Shown here: one piece after another, positions 56,849 through 64,000 of the stretch | Numbering within the stretch: the first letter of the stretch is position 1 | Layout of the letters: the number at the start of each line of letters is the position of its first letter | NCBI RefSeq assembly: GCF_002104475.1 | Contig: NZ_NBOF01000008.1 | Coordinates: 1-64,000 of the forward strand | Direction: 5' to 3' | Length of the DNA: 64,000 nucleotides | DNA from: Cognaticolwellia mytili | GTDB lineage: Bacteria; Pseudomonadota; Gammaproteobacteria; Enterobacterales; Alteromonadaceae | Notes under the pieces: model-generated | The model's input: only the letters and a program-made list of their open reading frames with translations | What the model was told of the DNA's origin: nothing | The model's database searches: none | Position numbers and translations under genes: made by a program

Positions 56849-57793
56849 TTAAACAAAACGTGCTTTAAAGGCACTTGGACTTAGCCCTATCACTTTAATA
56901 AAAACCTTACGAAAACTGTTTACGTCGTCATAACCAACACTCGCAGATATTTGTTCAAAGCTTTGTTTGCTGGCTTCTAATAATTCACAAGCTTTTTGTA
57001 CGCGCACTCGTTGAATATACTGCATAGGCTTTAATGAAGTTGCATGGGTGAAATGTCGTAGCAAAGTTCGCTCACTCATAAAAGCAATTTTTGCTAACTC
57101 ACCAACACTTATTGGCTGATGAAAGTTAGCTTGTATATGATGTTGAGCGTTCACAATTGCTTTATCGCCATGATTAAAAAACGGTGTAAAACTGCCATAG
57201 TAACGCTGCTCACGTTTACCCGTATCAACAAGTAATAATTTACCTAAGCTACGCATAATGTGCGGCTTCATGCATTGTGCAACTATTTCTAAACCTAAAT
57301 CTAACCATGACATAAGGCCGCCAGCACAAATAATATCGCCATCATTAATCAATAAACTTTCAATGTTTAGCTTAACTTGTGGAAAGGTTGTACTAAATTT
57401 TTCAGCAAGCTGCCAGTGTGTTGTTGCGGTGCGGTTATCCAATAAACCGGTATGTGCCAAGGTAAAAGCGCTAGCGCAGGCAGAACACAATATTGCACCC
57501 GATTGGTGTGCATTTTTCAATAGTAAAATTAATTCTTCAGGCGGTTGTTGAAAGTAGTCTTCATTAGAATTTGGCGGTAAAATAATAAGATCAAATTGCT
57601 GTTGATTATTAATGTCTGGGTCGGTGAGTATTTGCTTTTGTTGGATTGTATTGACGACAAAGGCACTATCAAATAACTGTGCTTTAGCTATTTTATTCGC
57701 CATGGTAAATAGCTCGGCTAATCCATGTACGGCACTTTGCAAGGCTTGTGGGTAGTCAATTAGGGCAATGTTAATTTTATTTGTCATTTTCAA
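56849..57793 (-). CDS. GlxA-type transcriptional regulator (DJ-1/PfpI + AraC)
   Basis: This is a 314-residue regulator. An N-terminal DJ-1/PfpI glutamine-amidotransferase-like domain (1-190, with FDLIILPPNSNE and GAILCSACASAFTLAHTG, including a Cys at the nucleophile-elbow position) is followed by a C-terminal AraC/XylS double HTH (FMSERTLLRHFTHATSLKP, SASVGYDDVNSFRKVFIKV). Such regulators control catabolic or stress genes. It diverges from the SnoaL-like gene 102 nt away, which is a likely target. Confidence 0.92.
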   Translation of the reverse strand: MKMTNKINIALIDYPQALQSAVHGLAELFTMANKIAKAQLFDSAFVVNTIQQKQILTDPDINNQQQFDLIILPPNSNEDYFQQPPEELILLLKNAHQSGAILCSACASAFTLAHTGLLDNRTATTHWQLAEKFSTTFPQVKLNIESLLINDGDIICAGGLMSWLDLGLEIVAQCMKPHIMRSLGKLLLVDTGKREQRYYGSFTPFFNHGDKAIVNAQHHIQANFHQPISVGELAKIAFMSERTLLRHFTHATSLKPMQYIQRVRVQKACELLEASKQSFEQISASVGYDDVNSFRKVFIKVIGLSPSAFKARFV

Positions 57794-57895
57794 ACCGTTT
57801 TGTGTCAGTTACGCCATATGTCTAAGGCTTGGAAGTTTTGCATAATACTGACCATTAACCAAGCAATAAGCTAATCCATAAAATAGGAATTAAAG

Positions 57896-58300
57896 ATGAC
57901 TAGTCAACAAACAGAGAAAAACCAAATATCAGAACAAACTAAAGGTTTAGTATTAAAGGCTGTTAACGAAGCAAGTAGTAAGTGGAAAGCGGCCTTTAAT
58001 AGTGGTGATTACGCAGGTTGTGCTGCGCAATATGAAACTGACGCTGTGATGAATGCGATGCCGTTTGGCCAATTTAAAGGCCGAGAAGCTATTCAGATAT
58101 TTTGGCAACAGTTAGTCGCTGATGGTTTTAGTGATGTTGATTATGTCGAACCTACTATTGAGGTTATTAGCGCGACAAGCGCAGTATTGCGTTCTGGCTG
58201 GAAAATGAATAAGGCTGCAGGTGTTATCACCAATGAACTATGGGTTATTCAAAGTGATGGCAGTGCTAAATTACGTGAAGATGATTTTGAAGCGCAGTAA
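57896..58300 (+). CDS. cytosolic SnoaL-like/NTF2-fold protein
   Basis: This is a 134-residue protein with no signal peptide and the NTF2-fold pattern: ASSKWKAAFNSGDYAGCAAQ, YETDAVMNAMPFGQFKG, and REAIQIFWQQLV. This fits SnoaL/ketosteroid isomerase-like enzymes, but catalytic Asp/Tyr residues cannot be assigned with confidence. ATG follows an AGGAA ribosome site. It is probably regulated by the divergent GlxA-type protein. Confidence 0.82.
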   Translation: MTSQQTEKNQISEQTKGLVLKAVNEASSKWKAAFNSGDYAGCAAQYETDAVMNAMPFGQFKGREAIQIFWQQLVADGFSDVDYVEPTIEVISATSAVLRSGWKMNKAAGVITNELWVIQSDGSAKLREDDFEAQ

Positions 58301-58658
58301 GTGTTCATAGCGGCATTTTTTTAAGCAAGAAAAATTAGCAGAGCCCTTAGCTCAAGGGCTTACTTGTTATTACCGCCAGCTCATTGTTTTCCAAACGAAA
58401 AACCACTCTGAGTAAAAACTAGAAAACAAGTTACTGCACTTCTAAAGACTCAATATCTAAAATAATTTAGTCAAATTTTTTGTTAGCTATTACTGATGCC
58501 TCTCAGTAATAGCTAAACTCGGCTGTAATTTCACTTTTTAGTTTCTAAAATATTGAAACTATGTGATATTAAGGCCGATTAAATGAAAGGTATAAGGCGA
58601 ATGTTACTGAACATGTCGCCATAATAAATAGTTAGCTAACAAGGAGTATTATTCAGTT
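58301..58658. other. intergenic region with a perfect 14-bp inverted repeat
   Basis: AGCCCTT/AAGGGCT at 58342-58360 makes a possible terminator after the SnoaL-like gene, though the T run is weak. A perfect 14-bp inverted repeat, TTAGCTATTACTGA at 58483-58496 with its complement at 58503-58516 around a six-base loop, has no T run and is not explained. The rest is AT-rich without genes. Confidence 0.55.
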
Positions 58659-59108
58659 ATGGCAATTAGCCTGAGAGACGTTACTAAAGATAATTGGGAA
58701 GATATTATCTTATTAGAAATCACAAAAGAACAAGAAGACTTCGTCGCATTAAATGCAGAGTCAATCGCAGGCTCTAAGTTTAATGACCACTATGTTAATC
58801 GTGCAGTTTACTTCAATGAAGATCCCGTGGGTTTTATCCAGTACTTTCCTAACTACGAAAATGAAAAGCCGAATGAAATTTATATTGACCAATTTATGAT
58901 CGATGTACCGCATCAAGGGAAAGGTTATGGTACGAAAGCAATTAAGTTAGCGCTTGATGAAATCAAGCTAAGAGAAGACTGTAAAGCTATTTCAATATGC
59001 TACGTTGAAGGACATGATGTAATGAAGGTTTTTTTTGAGCGCTTTAATTTTAGTGTTGTTGAACAAGATGAGTTTGATGAAACTATCATGGTGCTAAATG
59101 TTGCCTAG
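58659..59108 (+). CDS. GNAT family N-acetyltransferase
   Basis: This is a 149-residue acetyltransferase. The acetyl-CoA loop is HQGKGYGTKAIKLAL, preceded by the beta4 strand IYIDQFMIDVP and followed by CYVEGHDVMKVFFERFNF. The sequence resembles spermine/spermidine-type acetyltransferases (PaiA/BltD group), but the substrate is inference. ATG is preceded by AAGGAG. A single gene. Confidence 0.88.
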   Translation: MAISLRDVTKDNWEDIILLEITKEQEDFVALNAESIAGSKFNDHYVNRAVYFNEDPVGFIQYFPNYENEKPNEIYIDQFMIDVPHQGKGYGTKAIKLALDEIKLREDCKAISICYVEGHDVMKVFFERFNFSVVEQDEFDETIMVLNVA

Positions 59109-59159
59109 TAAGGCTTTTAAGTCAAGCTAATAACAACTGACTAAGTTTCCTGTCGTTTT

Positions 59160-59227
59160 ATACTTCAAGTAATTATTTCTCTGCACTTAAGTGAAGCGTT
59201 ACGCTTTTCTTAACTTGAATCGAAGTA
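59160..59227. repeat. 68-bp palindromic repeat element
   Basis: The outer arms ATACTTC-AAGT (59160-59170) and ACTTGAATCGAAGTAT (59212-59227) are inverted copies with a four-base insertion in one. Inside are CACTTAAGTG and AAGCGTTACGCTT palindromes. It follows the GNAT gene with no T run of its own. I believe similar elements are scattered in related genomes, but no second copy was noticed in this window. Confidence 0.5.
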
Positions 59228-59338
59228 TGAACTACAGCGGACTATTGTATTCATTGCACTTTTTATGATTTTTTGTGGTTATAAAAATGATGGCGAGTAT
59301 GTAAAACATGGACATGGATAAACAGGGATAATTATTAG

Positions 59339-60184
59339 ATGAAAAAAAAGCTTTTTGCAGTAACGCTTGCTGCACTTTTTACTGCTAACGTTCAAGCAGA
59401 TACCGTAGGTTTATATTTTGGCGGTCAAATTTGGCAAAGTGAAGCAAGTGGTGTTTTTGGTGAAAAAAATACGCTAACTGACTTTGATTTAAAAAAAGAA
59501 CAGCAAAGTAACTACTTTATTGCCGTTGAACATCCTTTTCCTTTGCTGCCTAATGTACGCATTTCAAGTAGCACGCTTGATACCACAGGTAAAACTAATT
59601 TAACGCAAAAATCTAGCTTCGACAATGAAATCGCTCATGTGAATGTTGACGTTACTACTGATATTGATGCCATTTTTGACGTCAATTATATTGATTACAC
59701 TTTATATTATGAATTATTTGATAACGGCTTCTTTGCGATTGATTTGGGTTTAACCGCTAGAGATTTTGGAGGTGCTGTCGCTGTAACGGAAACAAAAAAT
59801 ATTATTACTACCAGTAGAGAACTTATTTGGGATGGAGAAGAGCACGATGAACATGATTATCATAATGTTGCAGAAACAACAAATACTGTAACTACGCGTG
59901 AAATAAAGACCAACGAAATTGAGCCCATGTTATATGTTGCCACTAATATTAGCTTGCCGTTAACAGGCTTAAGTTTATTTGCCCAAGGCGATTTATTAAT
60001 AGAAGAACGTTCACTTTATGACTATCAAGTTGGCTTAAGTTACGACCTAGTTGATAGCTGGATAATGGATTTTAACCTGACCTTAGGGTATCGGGCCGAA
60101 AAAATGGAATTTGAAAATTCAGACAATTTATATACAGATCTTGAATTTAAAGGGGCTTTTGTTGGTGTGATTGTGCACTTGTAA
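59339..60184 (+). CDS. outer-membrane beta-barrel protein, TIGR04219 type
   Basis: This is a 281-residue protein with a clear signal peptide (LFAVTLAALFTANVQA-DT). The mature start DTVGLYFGGQIWQSEASG and the alternating amphipathic strands to a C-terminal FVGVIVHL fit the TIGR04219 outer-membrane barrel family of Shewanella/Colwellia relatives. A His/Glu/Asp-rich loop (EEHDEHDYHNVAE, about residues 168-180) could bind metal. Function unknown. Confidence 0.85.
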   Translation: MKKKLFAVTLAALFTANVQADTVGLYFGGQIWQSEASGVFGEKNTLTDFDLKKEQQSNYFIAVEHPFPLLPNVRISSSTLDTTGKTNLTQKSSFDNEIAHVNVDVTTDIDAIFDVNYIDYTLYYELFDNGFFAIDLGLTARDFGGAVAVTETKNIITTSRELIWDGEEHDEHDYHNVAETTNTVTTREIKTNEIEPMLYVATNISLPLTGLSLFAQGDLLIEERSLYDYQVGLSYDLVDSWIMDFNLTLGYRAEKMEFENSDNLYTDLEFKGAFVGVIVHL

Positions 60185-60522
60185 TTGTTGGCTAGGTTAC
60201 GCTGTGCTTCATACATTTCAGTCAATTATTATGTAGTGGTCAACTAATTTTGGCCGCGAATTTGTATTCAAGCCATTAAAGTTCTTATTCTCCATTATGA
60301 TGCTGTGGCTTAATGTTGCTAGATGCTAGCATTCTTAATGATAATCAAGAGTAAAAATATCTCATATTTCACTTTGATACTTGCCTTTAAAATTTGGCAT
60401 AGCTGTTTTTGCAACAAGTTTTACTTTCTCAGTGTATAATCGCGTTGTTTTTATGATGAGTGCCGTCATTATCATTTATATCGCATTAAACGTTTTTAAA
60501 GTACATTGAACAAGGTAATAAA
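60185..60522. other. intergenic region
   Basis: 338 nt between the barrel protein and dusA. No gene or terminator with a good stem was found. It presumably carries the dusA promoter. Confidence 0.5.
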
Positions 60523-61548
60523 GTGTTAAATCCCATTAAGCCATTAAACTCAACAAATTCAACAAGTCACCGTCTTTCCATAGCACCTATGCTTGATTGG
60601 ACTGATCGTCATTGTCGTTATTTTTATCGTGTAATGTCGAAGCACACTGTGTTGTATACCGAAATGGTGACAACAGGGGCTATTCTATTTGGTAAAGGTA
60701 ATTACCTTGAATATAACCAGCAAGAACATCCAGTAGTTTTACAGTTGGGTGGTAGCGATGTAAAAGCGATGACTGAGTGTGCAAAAATTGCTGAGCAACA
60801 AGGTTATGACGAAATTAACATTAATGTTGGTTGTCCGTCTGACCGTGTGCAAAATGGTATGTTTGGCGCTTGTTTGATGGCTGAACCGCAACTAGTCGCT
60901 GATTGTGTATTGAGTATGCAAAACGCCACTAGTATTCCTACTACGGTTAAGTCGCGTATTGGTATTGATGATTTAGACAGTTATGAGTTTTTACATAAGT
61001 TTATGACTACGGTAAGCGCTGCAGGCTGTCAGCATTTTATTATTCATGCGCGCAAGGCGTGGTTAAGTGGTTTAAGCCCTAAGCAAAACCGAGATATTCC
61101 GCCGTTGGACTATCAACGTGTTTATCAAATTAAGCAAGATTTCCCCGAAACAGAAATTTCGATCAATGGCGGTATAAAAAGCTTTGTTGAAGCAAATGAA
61201 CATATGCAGCACATTGATGGCGTGATGATCGGCCGAGAGGTTTACCAGAACCCATATATGCTAGTAGAAGCTGATAATGCTATTTGGCAAACGAATGAGT
61301 CGGTTAAATCACGACAAGCGGTGATTAATGAGATGGTGCCATATATTGACTATCACGTTGCTAATGGTGGTCGTGCATGGCATGTCATAAGGCACATGCT
61401 AGGTTTATGTAATGGCTTAGCGGGTGCAAAGCAGTTCCGTCGTTTTTTAAGCGAAAACTGTAGCGGCCAAGCAGTGTCAGGCGATATTTTGCAACAAGCC
61501 TTTGCAAGAGTAATACAGCTAAACCCCGACTTAAACTTAGCCGTGTAA
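60523..61548 (+). CDS. dusA: tRNA dihydrouridine synthase A
   Basis: DusA reduces U20/U20a in the tRNA D-loop with FMN and NADPH. The 341 residues are typical. RLSIAPMLDWTDRHCRYF, NINVGCPSDRVQNGMFGACLM (catalytic Cys), KSRIGID, FIIHARKAW and NGGI are DusA signatures. The start is GTG with AAGG ten bases upstream. In enterics dusA neighbours pspG; here a different tiny membrane gene follows under a sigma-54 promoter. Confidence 0.97.
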   Translation: MLNPIKPLNSTNSTSHRLSIAPMLDWTDRHCRYFYRVMSKHTVLYTEMVTTGAILFGKGNYLEYNQQEHPVVLQLGGSDVKAMTECAKIAEQQGYDEININVGCPSDRVQNGMFGACLMAEPQLVADCVLSMQNATSIPTTVKSRIGIDDLDSYEFLHKFMTTVSAAGCQHFIIHARKAWLSGLSPKQNRDIPPLDYQRVYQIKQDFPETEISINGGIKSFVEANEHMQHIDGVMIGREVYQNPYMLVEADNAIWQTNESVKSRQAVINEMVPYIDYHVANGGRAWHVIRHMLGLCNGLAGAKQFRRFLSENCSGQAVSGDILQQAFARVIQLNPDLNLAV

Positions 61549-61638
61549 TTTACGCGTGTAATTTTTTCGCATAGCTTAACCAAAGTTTTTTCATTTGTTG
61601 CACCTGTAAGTTAGCGCCGGTGTGCGAGATTATAAAAA

Positions 61639-61673
61639 TCCCGATATCGGTAAATGACTTCTCGATTTCGGGA
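61639..61673 (+). terminator. hairpin downstream of dusA
   Basis: TCCCGATATCG at 61639-61649 pairs with CGATTTCGGGA at 61663-61673 with one mismatch around a 13-base loop. It lies 90 nt after dusA; no strong T run follows, so termination is uncertain. The rest of 61549-61839 shows no gene. Confidence 0.4.
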
Positions 61674-61839
61674 CATTATTAGCATTAATGCTATTTTCTT
61701 CACTGTTCGCCTTTAAGTTCACTATAAGTTAGTTAATTTAACCACATCGCTTATCTATTACGGTGTTTTTAACAAATCGCATTATTTTGTAAAAATTAAA
61801 TTCACTTAAAAAACAACGAACTAACAAATAGTTCGATCC

Positions 61840-61856
61840 TTGGCACAACCTTTGTA
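61840..61856 (+). promoter_or_regulatory. sigma-54 promoter ahead of the 39-aa membrane gene
   Basis: TTGGCACAACCTTTGTA has the -24 TGGCAC element, with GG-N10-GT spacing in place of GG-N10-GC. The same form occurs ahead of the pspA region at 63495-63511. A predicted transcription start about twelve bases on leaves a leader of about 60 nt. Confidence 0.72.
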
Positions 61857-61928
61857 AGTGTTTATGCAACTTAACTAGTAACAAGTTATAAATTACAGCT
61901 GTTTAAACTGCTAAAAAGGAATGATGCA

Positions 61929-62048
61929 ATGCCAAGCTTAACCATGTTATTTACCCTATTTATGTTACCCGGTGTTTGTATGTTGGCGACGTCTTTTGTT
62001 GTCGCGCGTTTAGAGCAAGGGAAAAAGTCTATATTGTCTCAAGGTTAG
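61929..62048 (+). CDS. 39-residue membrane protein, candidate Psp-regulon member
   Basis: This tiny gene encodes MPSLTMLFTLFMLPGVCMLA followed by TSFVVARLEQGKKSILSQG. One membrane helix (about 4-26) precedes a basic C-terminal tail. AAAGGA lies eight bases before the ATG. Two in-frame-looking ATGs just upstream (61921 and 61924) run into stops. It is not similar to PspG, although it lies beside dusA as pspG does in enterics. The sigma-54 promoter upstream supports a stress role. Function unknown. Confidence 0.65.
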   Translation: MPSLTMLFTLFMLPGVCMLATSFVVARLEQGKKSILSQG

Positions 62049-62280
62049 TATCGCAAATTCTGATACAACCTTGGGTTTCACCAACCTACAAAGCCAATTG
62101 ATAGGTTAATTGCTACTTAAGTGCTTTCGCTTTTAACTTGCTAACCCTACTATTTTTCATTGTCAGGCTTTTTGTCTGATTTCTTGCCACTTAGGTGGAA
62201 ACTTCTCAAGTGTAAACGCTGTACTTTACGATTAATCTCAGCTAATTTTGCTAGATGTTAATTAGTAAACTCCTCAGCAT

Positions 62281-63171
62281 ATGACTTATTTTCAACAGTT
62301 AATTTCTTGTACCGATTTACATGCCATTTTGGACTGTAAAGACCTTGTGGTGCTAGATGCCAGTATTCCCCCCGTAGGAAAAATGAAAGCACCTACGCAT
62401 AGCTGGCCTGAGCATTGTATTGTGAAGGCTCGCCGCTTTGATCTAAACCAAGACTTTTCTGACCTTGATAGTGACATGCCGCACACTATGCCAGGTGCTG
62501 AACATTTTGAATGTGCCGCGCAAGCCTTGGGTATTAACCAACAAAGCCAGATTGTAATTTATGATGATCTTGGATTATTTTCAGCGGCAAGAGCTTGGTA
62601 TATGTTTCGAGCGATGGGGCATAAAAATGTTGCGGTATTAGATGGTGGCTTGCCCTATTGGCTGTCGTTGAATAAACCCGTAACCAGCGCCGGTGCTGAT
62701 GGGAATATCGATGACCTTGCAAAAGGTAATGTTAAAAGTAATGTGAAAGGGGACTTTGCTGCTAATGCGCAGGAGAATTACTTTTGTGATTGGCGCGAGG
62801 TTGAGCAGCAAATAGATAAGCAGCAAGAAGTCATTTTAGACGCTAGAGCTAATGATCGTTTCCGCGGTGTTGTTGCCGAGCCGCGTGCAGGCGTGCGCAG
62901 TGGACATATTCCAAGTTCGAAAAACTTGTCTTTCGGCGAGTTATTCGATGTTTCGAATCATGGCTTGTTTAAGTCGGCAGATGAACTGACTAAAATTTTT
63001 CAACAGCTAAATACCGCAAATAAGCCGATGGTTATGAGCTGTGGCTCAGGTGTTACGGCTTGTATTTTAGCTTTGGCAGCTGATATAAGTGGTTTAGAAC
63101 ATGTTCGTGTTTATGACGGCTCCTGGAGTGAGTGGGGCTCATTGGCGCATACACAAGTTGAAAAAGGCTAG
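62281..63171 (+). CDS. sseA: 3-mercaptopyruvate sulfurtransferase (rhodanese family)
   Basis: This is a 296-residue two-domain rhodanese. The N-terminal domain has VVLDASIPP and HCIVKARRFDLNQDFSD. The C-terminal domain carries the active-site loop CGSGVTACIL, which is the mercaptopyruvate-specific form rather than the thiosulfate one (CRKGVTA). It transfers sulfur from 3-mercaptopyruvate to acceptors such as thioredoxin or cyanide. No good ribosome site was noted. It lies between the 39-aa gene and the psp region. Confidence 0.93.
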   Translation: MTYFQQLISCTDLHAILDCKDLVVLDASIPPVGKMKAPTHSWPEHCIVKARRFDLNQDFSDLDSDMPHTMPGAEHFECAAQALGINQQSQIVIYDDLGLFSAARAWYMFRAMGHKNVAVLDGGLPYWLSLNKPVTSAGADGNIDDLAKGNVKSNVKGDFAANAQENYFCDWREVEQQIDKQQEVILDARANDRFRGVVAEPRAGVRSGHIPSSKNLSFGELFDVSNHGLFKSADELTKIFQQLNTANKPMVMSCGSGVTACILALAADISGLEHVRVYDGSWSEWGSLAHTQVEKG

Positions 63172-63494
63172 TTAAGGTTATTTAGCCACAAGTTTGTTAT
63201 TCGTATTATGGCAGTTAGCGCTGCCACTTTTATTCTTGCTTTTACTCTTGCTTTTTATAGGCAATTTTTATCACTACTATTTTATTTTTACGGCTAAAAT
63301 AATTCAGCTTCATTGTTGTTACCTGTCTTTCGAAAACCTCCAATTGAATAAGCAAATTTCTGTTGGTCAATTTCACTAACCAATGTGTTTATATTGACCA
63401 TTTTATCGTGCGACATATTATGTCTTGAAATTCCTTGTTTCTTGTGGTTTTGTATAAACATATAAATAACAGCGACTTAAAAAGTTTTCATCAG
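63172..63494. other. intergenic region upstream of the psp region
   Basis: This 323-nt stretch has no supported gene. A TTG-started hydrophobic frame at 63194-63379 lacks a ribosome site and is not accepted. The last 100 bases, AT-rich with TTTTGTA motifs, are where PspF upstream activating sites would be expected; I cannot name them. Confidence 0.5.
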
Positions 63495-63511
63495 TTGGCA
63501 CAGCACTTGTA
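63495..63511 (+). promoter_or_regulatory. sigma-54 promoter of the psp region
   Basis: TTGGCACAGCACTTGTA gives -24 TGGCAC and -12 TTGTA with GG-N10-GT spacing. It is followed about 73 nt later by the exported 97-aa gene, and 380 nt later by pspA. Confidence 0.8.
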
Positions 63512-63583
63512 ATAGTAATATCAGAAATCAACAAGAAAGGTTAAACGTTAACTTTTCATGTTACTGACATAAGGATATCAATA

Positions 63584-63877
63584 ATGAAACTTTTACCAAG
63601 TAAACAAGCTTTAAGCACCGTTTTATTATCTTGTACGTTGCTATTTACTTTTAGCGCTTTTGCAGAAGAAGCATCTTTAGAACGTAGTTTAGCAGCAACA
63701 ATACAGGCACAGGGACAAAAGGCCGCACGTGATTTATCAGCGGAACTATCAAATTCTATTAAGGCTGAGTTAAACCGTTTTTCACTACGCTATGCAACCG
63801 TGAAGCCACAAGAAGTAGCTGTAGTGTCAAAGCAATCTAAATTACGTCAACAAAAACAACAAACTTCAGAAGAGTAA
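63584..63877 (+). CDS. exported 97-residue protein upstream of pspA
   Basis: This is a 97-residue protein with a signal peptide ([19 protein letters not shown]). The mature 69 residues are polar and rich in Ala, Gln, Lys and Arg ([20 protein letters not shown], then [11 protein letters not shown]), probably helical and periplasmic. Its stop is 13 nt before the pspA start and a sigma-54 promoter precedes it, so it seems to be the first gene of the psp operon. It is not a known Psp protein. Function unknown. Confidence 0.75.
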   Translation: MKLLPSKQALSTVLLSCTLLFTFSAFAEEASLERSLAATIQAQGQKAARDLSAELSNSIKAELNRFSLRYATVKPQEVAVVSKQSKLRQQKQQTSEE

Positions 63878-63890
63878 CAGGAGAAATACC

Positions 63891-64000
63891 ATGGGCATGT
63901 TTTCACGATTCACAGATATTATTAACGCGAACATTAATTCAATGTTAGACAAGGCTGAAAACCCAGAGAAGATGATCAAGTTGATCATTCAAGAAATGGA
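63891..64000 (+). CDS. pspA: phage shock protein A, 5' part (runs off the window)
   Basis: The first 36 codons give [20 protein letters not shown] then [16 protein letters not shown], which matches the PspA/Vipp1 N-terminal amphipathic helix and start of the coiled coil. PspA protects the inner membrane and inhibits PspF. ATG is preceded by AGGAG. The rest of the gene, and probably pspB and pspC, lie beyond the window. Confidence 0.95.
   Translation, partial: MGMFSRFTDIINANINSMLDKAENPEKMIKLIIQEM

Noticed and set aside
63194-63379. 61-residue hydrophobic frame after sseA
   Set aside because: TTG start, no ribosome site, and low-complexity Leu-rich content typical of T-rich non-coding DNA.

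Overview
The window looks like chromosomal DNA of a marine gammaproteobacterium of the order Alteromonadales, most likely family Colwelliaceae (Colwellia or Thalassotalea type). This rests on low GC, E. coli-like housekeeping proteins (EpmA, GlnA, NtrB/NtrC, TypA, HslUV, PriA, DnaB, PspA), gene pairs typical of the group, and many TonB, c-di-GMP and PAS/GAF signalling proteins. The genus is inferred from general resemblance. No plasmid, phage, insertion sequence, tRNA or CRISPR array was seen.

Region by region: 1-500 is the tail of an rRNA operon with two tandem 5S genes. 0.5-8 kb holds epmA, an exported protein, ntrC-ntrB, a DUF4124 protein and glnA; glnA has a textbook sigma-54 promoter and NtrC enhancer. 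8.4-17 kb holds typA, two related tiny proteins behind a 30-bp palindrome, and a yihY-pip-dtd-yiiD neighbourhood followed by small enzymes. 17-19.4 kb has an nfeD/qmcA membrane pair and an XRE regulator. 20.3-28.8 kb has a TonB receptor and the histidine utilisation genes: hutC-hutH-hutU diverge from hutI across two perfect HutC-type operators. 28.9-37.7 kb holds rraA, a GGDEF/EAL protein, hslVU with a DUF971 protein, a SPOR protein, priA and rpmE. 38-43.2 kb holds an ECF sigma factor with a membrane partner and a DUF4097 protein, then dnaB-alr and yjbQ. 43.5-47 kb holds cheX and a DUF6702/M1-peptidase pair.

47.4-56.7 kb is a dense signalling locus, all on the minus strand. It contains a periplasmic amino-acid-type binding protein with no transporter, a 1140-residue kinase with two periplasmic sensing regions and two nearly identical FixL-like PAS domains, two single-domain response regulators, a second kinase, a receiver-GGDEF-EAL protein and a GAF kinase. 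This is the best candidate for an undescribed system: binding-protein and possibly haem/gas inputs feeding phosphorelay and c-di-GMP outputs.

56.8-60.2 kb has a GlxA-type regulator diverging from a SnoaL-like protein, a GNAT enzyme and an outer-membrane barrel. 60.5-64 kb holds dusA, sseA and the start of a phage-shock (psp) region. Two matching sigma-54 promoters precede, respectively, a 39-residue membrane protein and a 97-residue exported protein placed just before pspA. Both proteins look like unrecognised members of an envelope-stress response.
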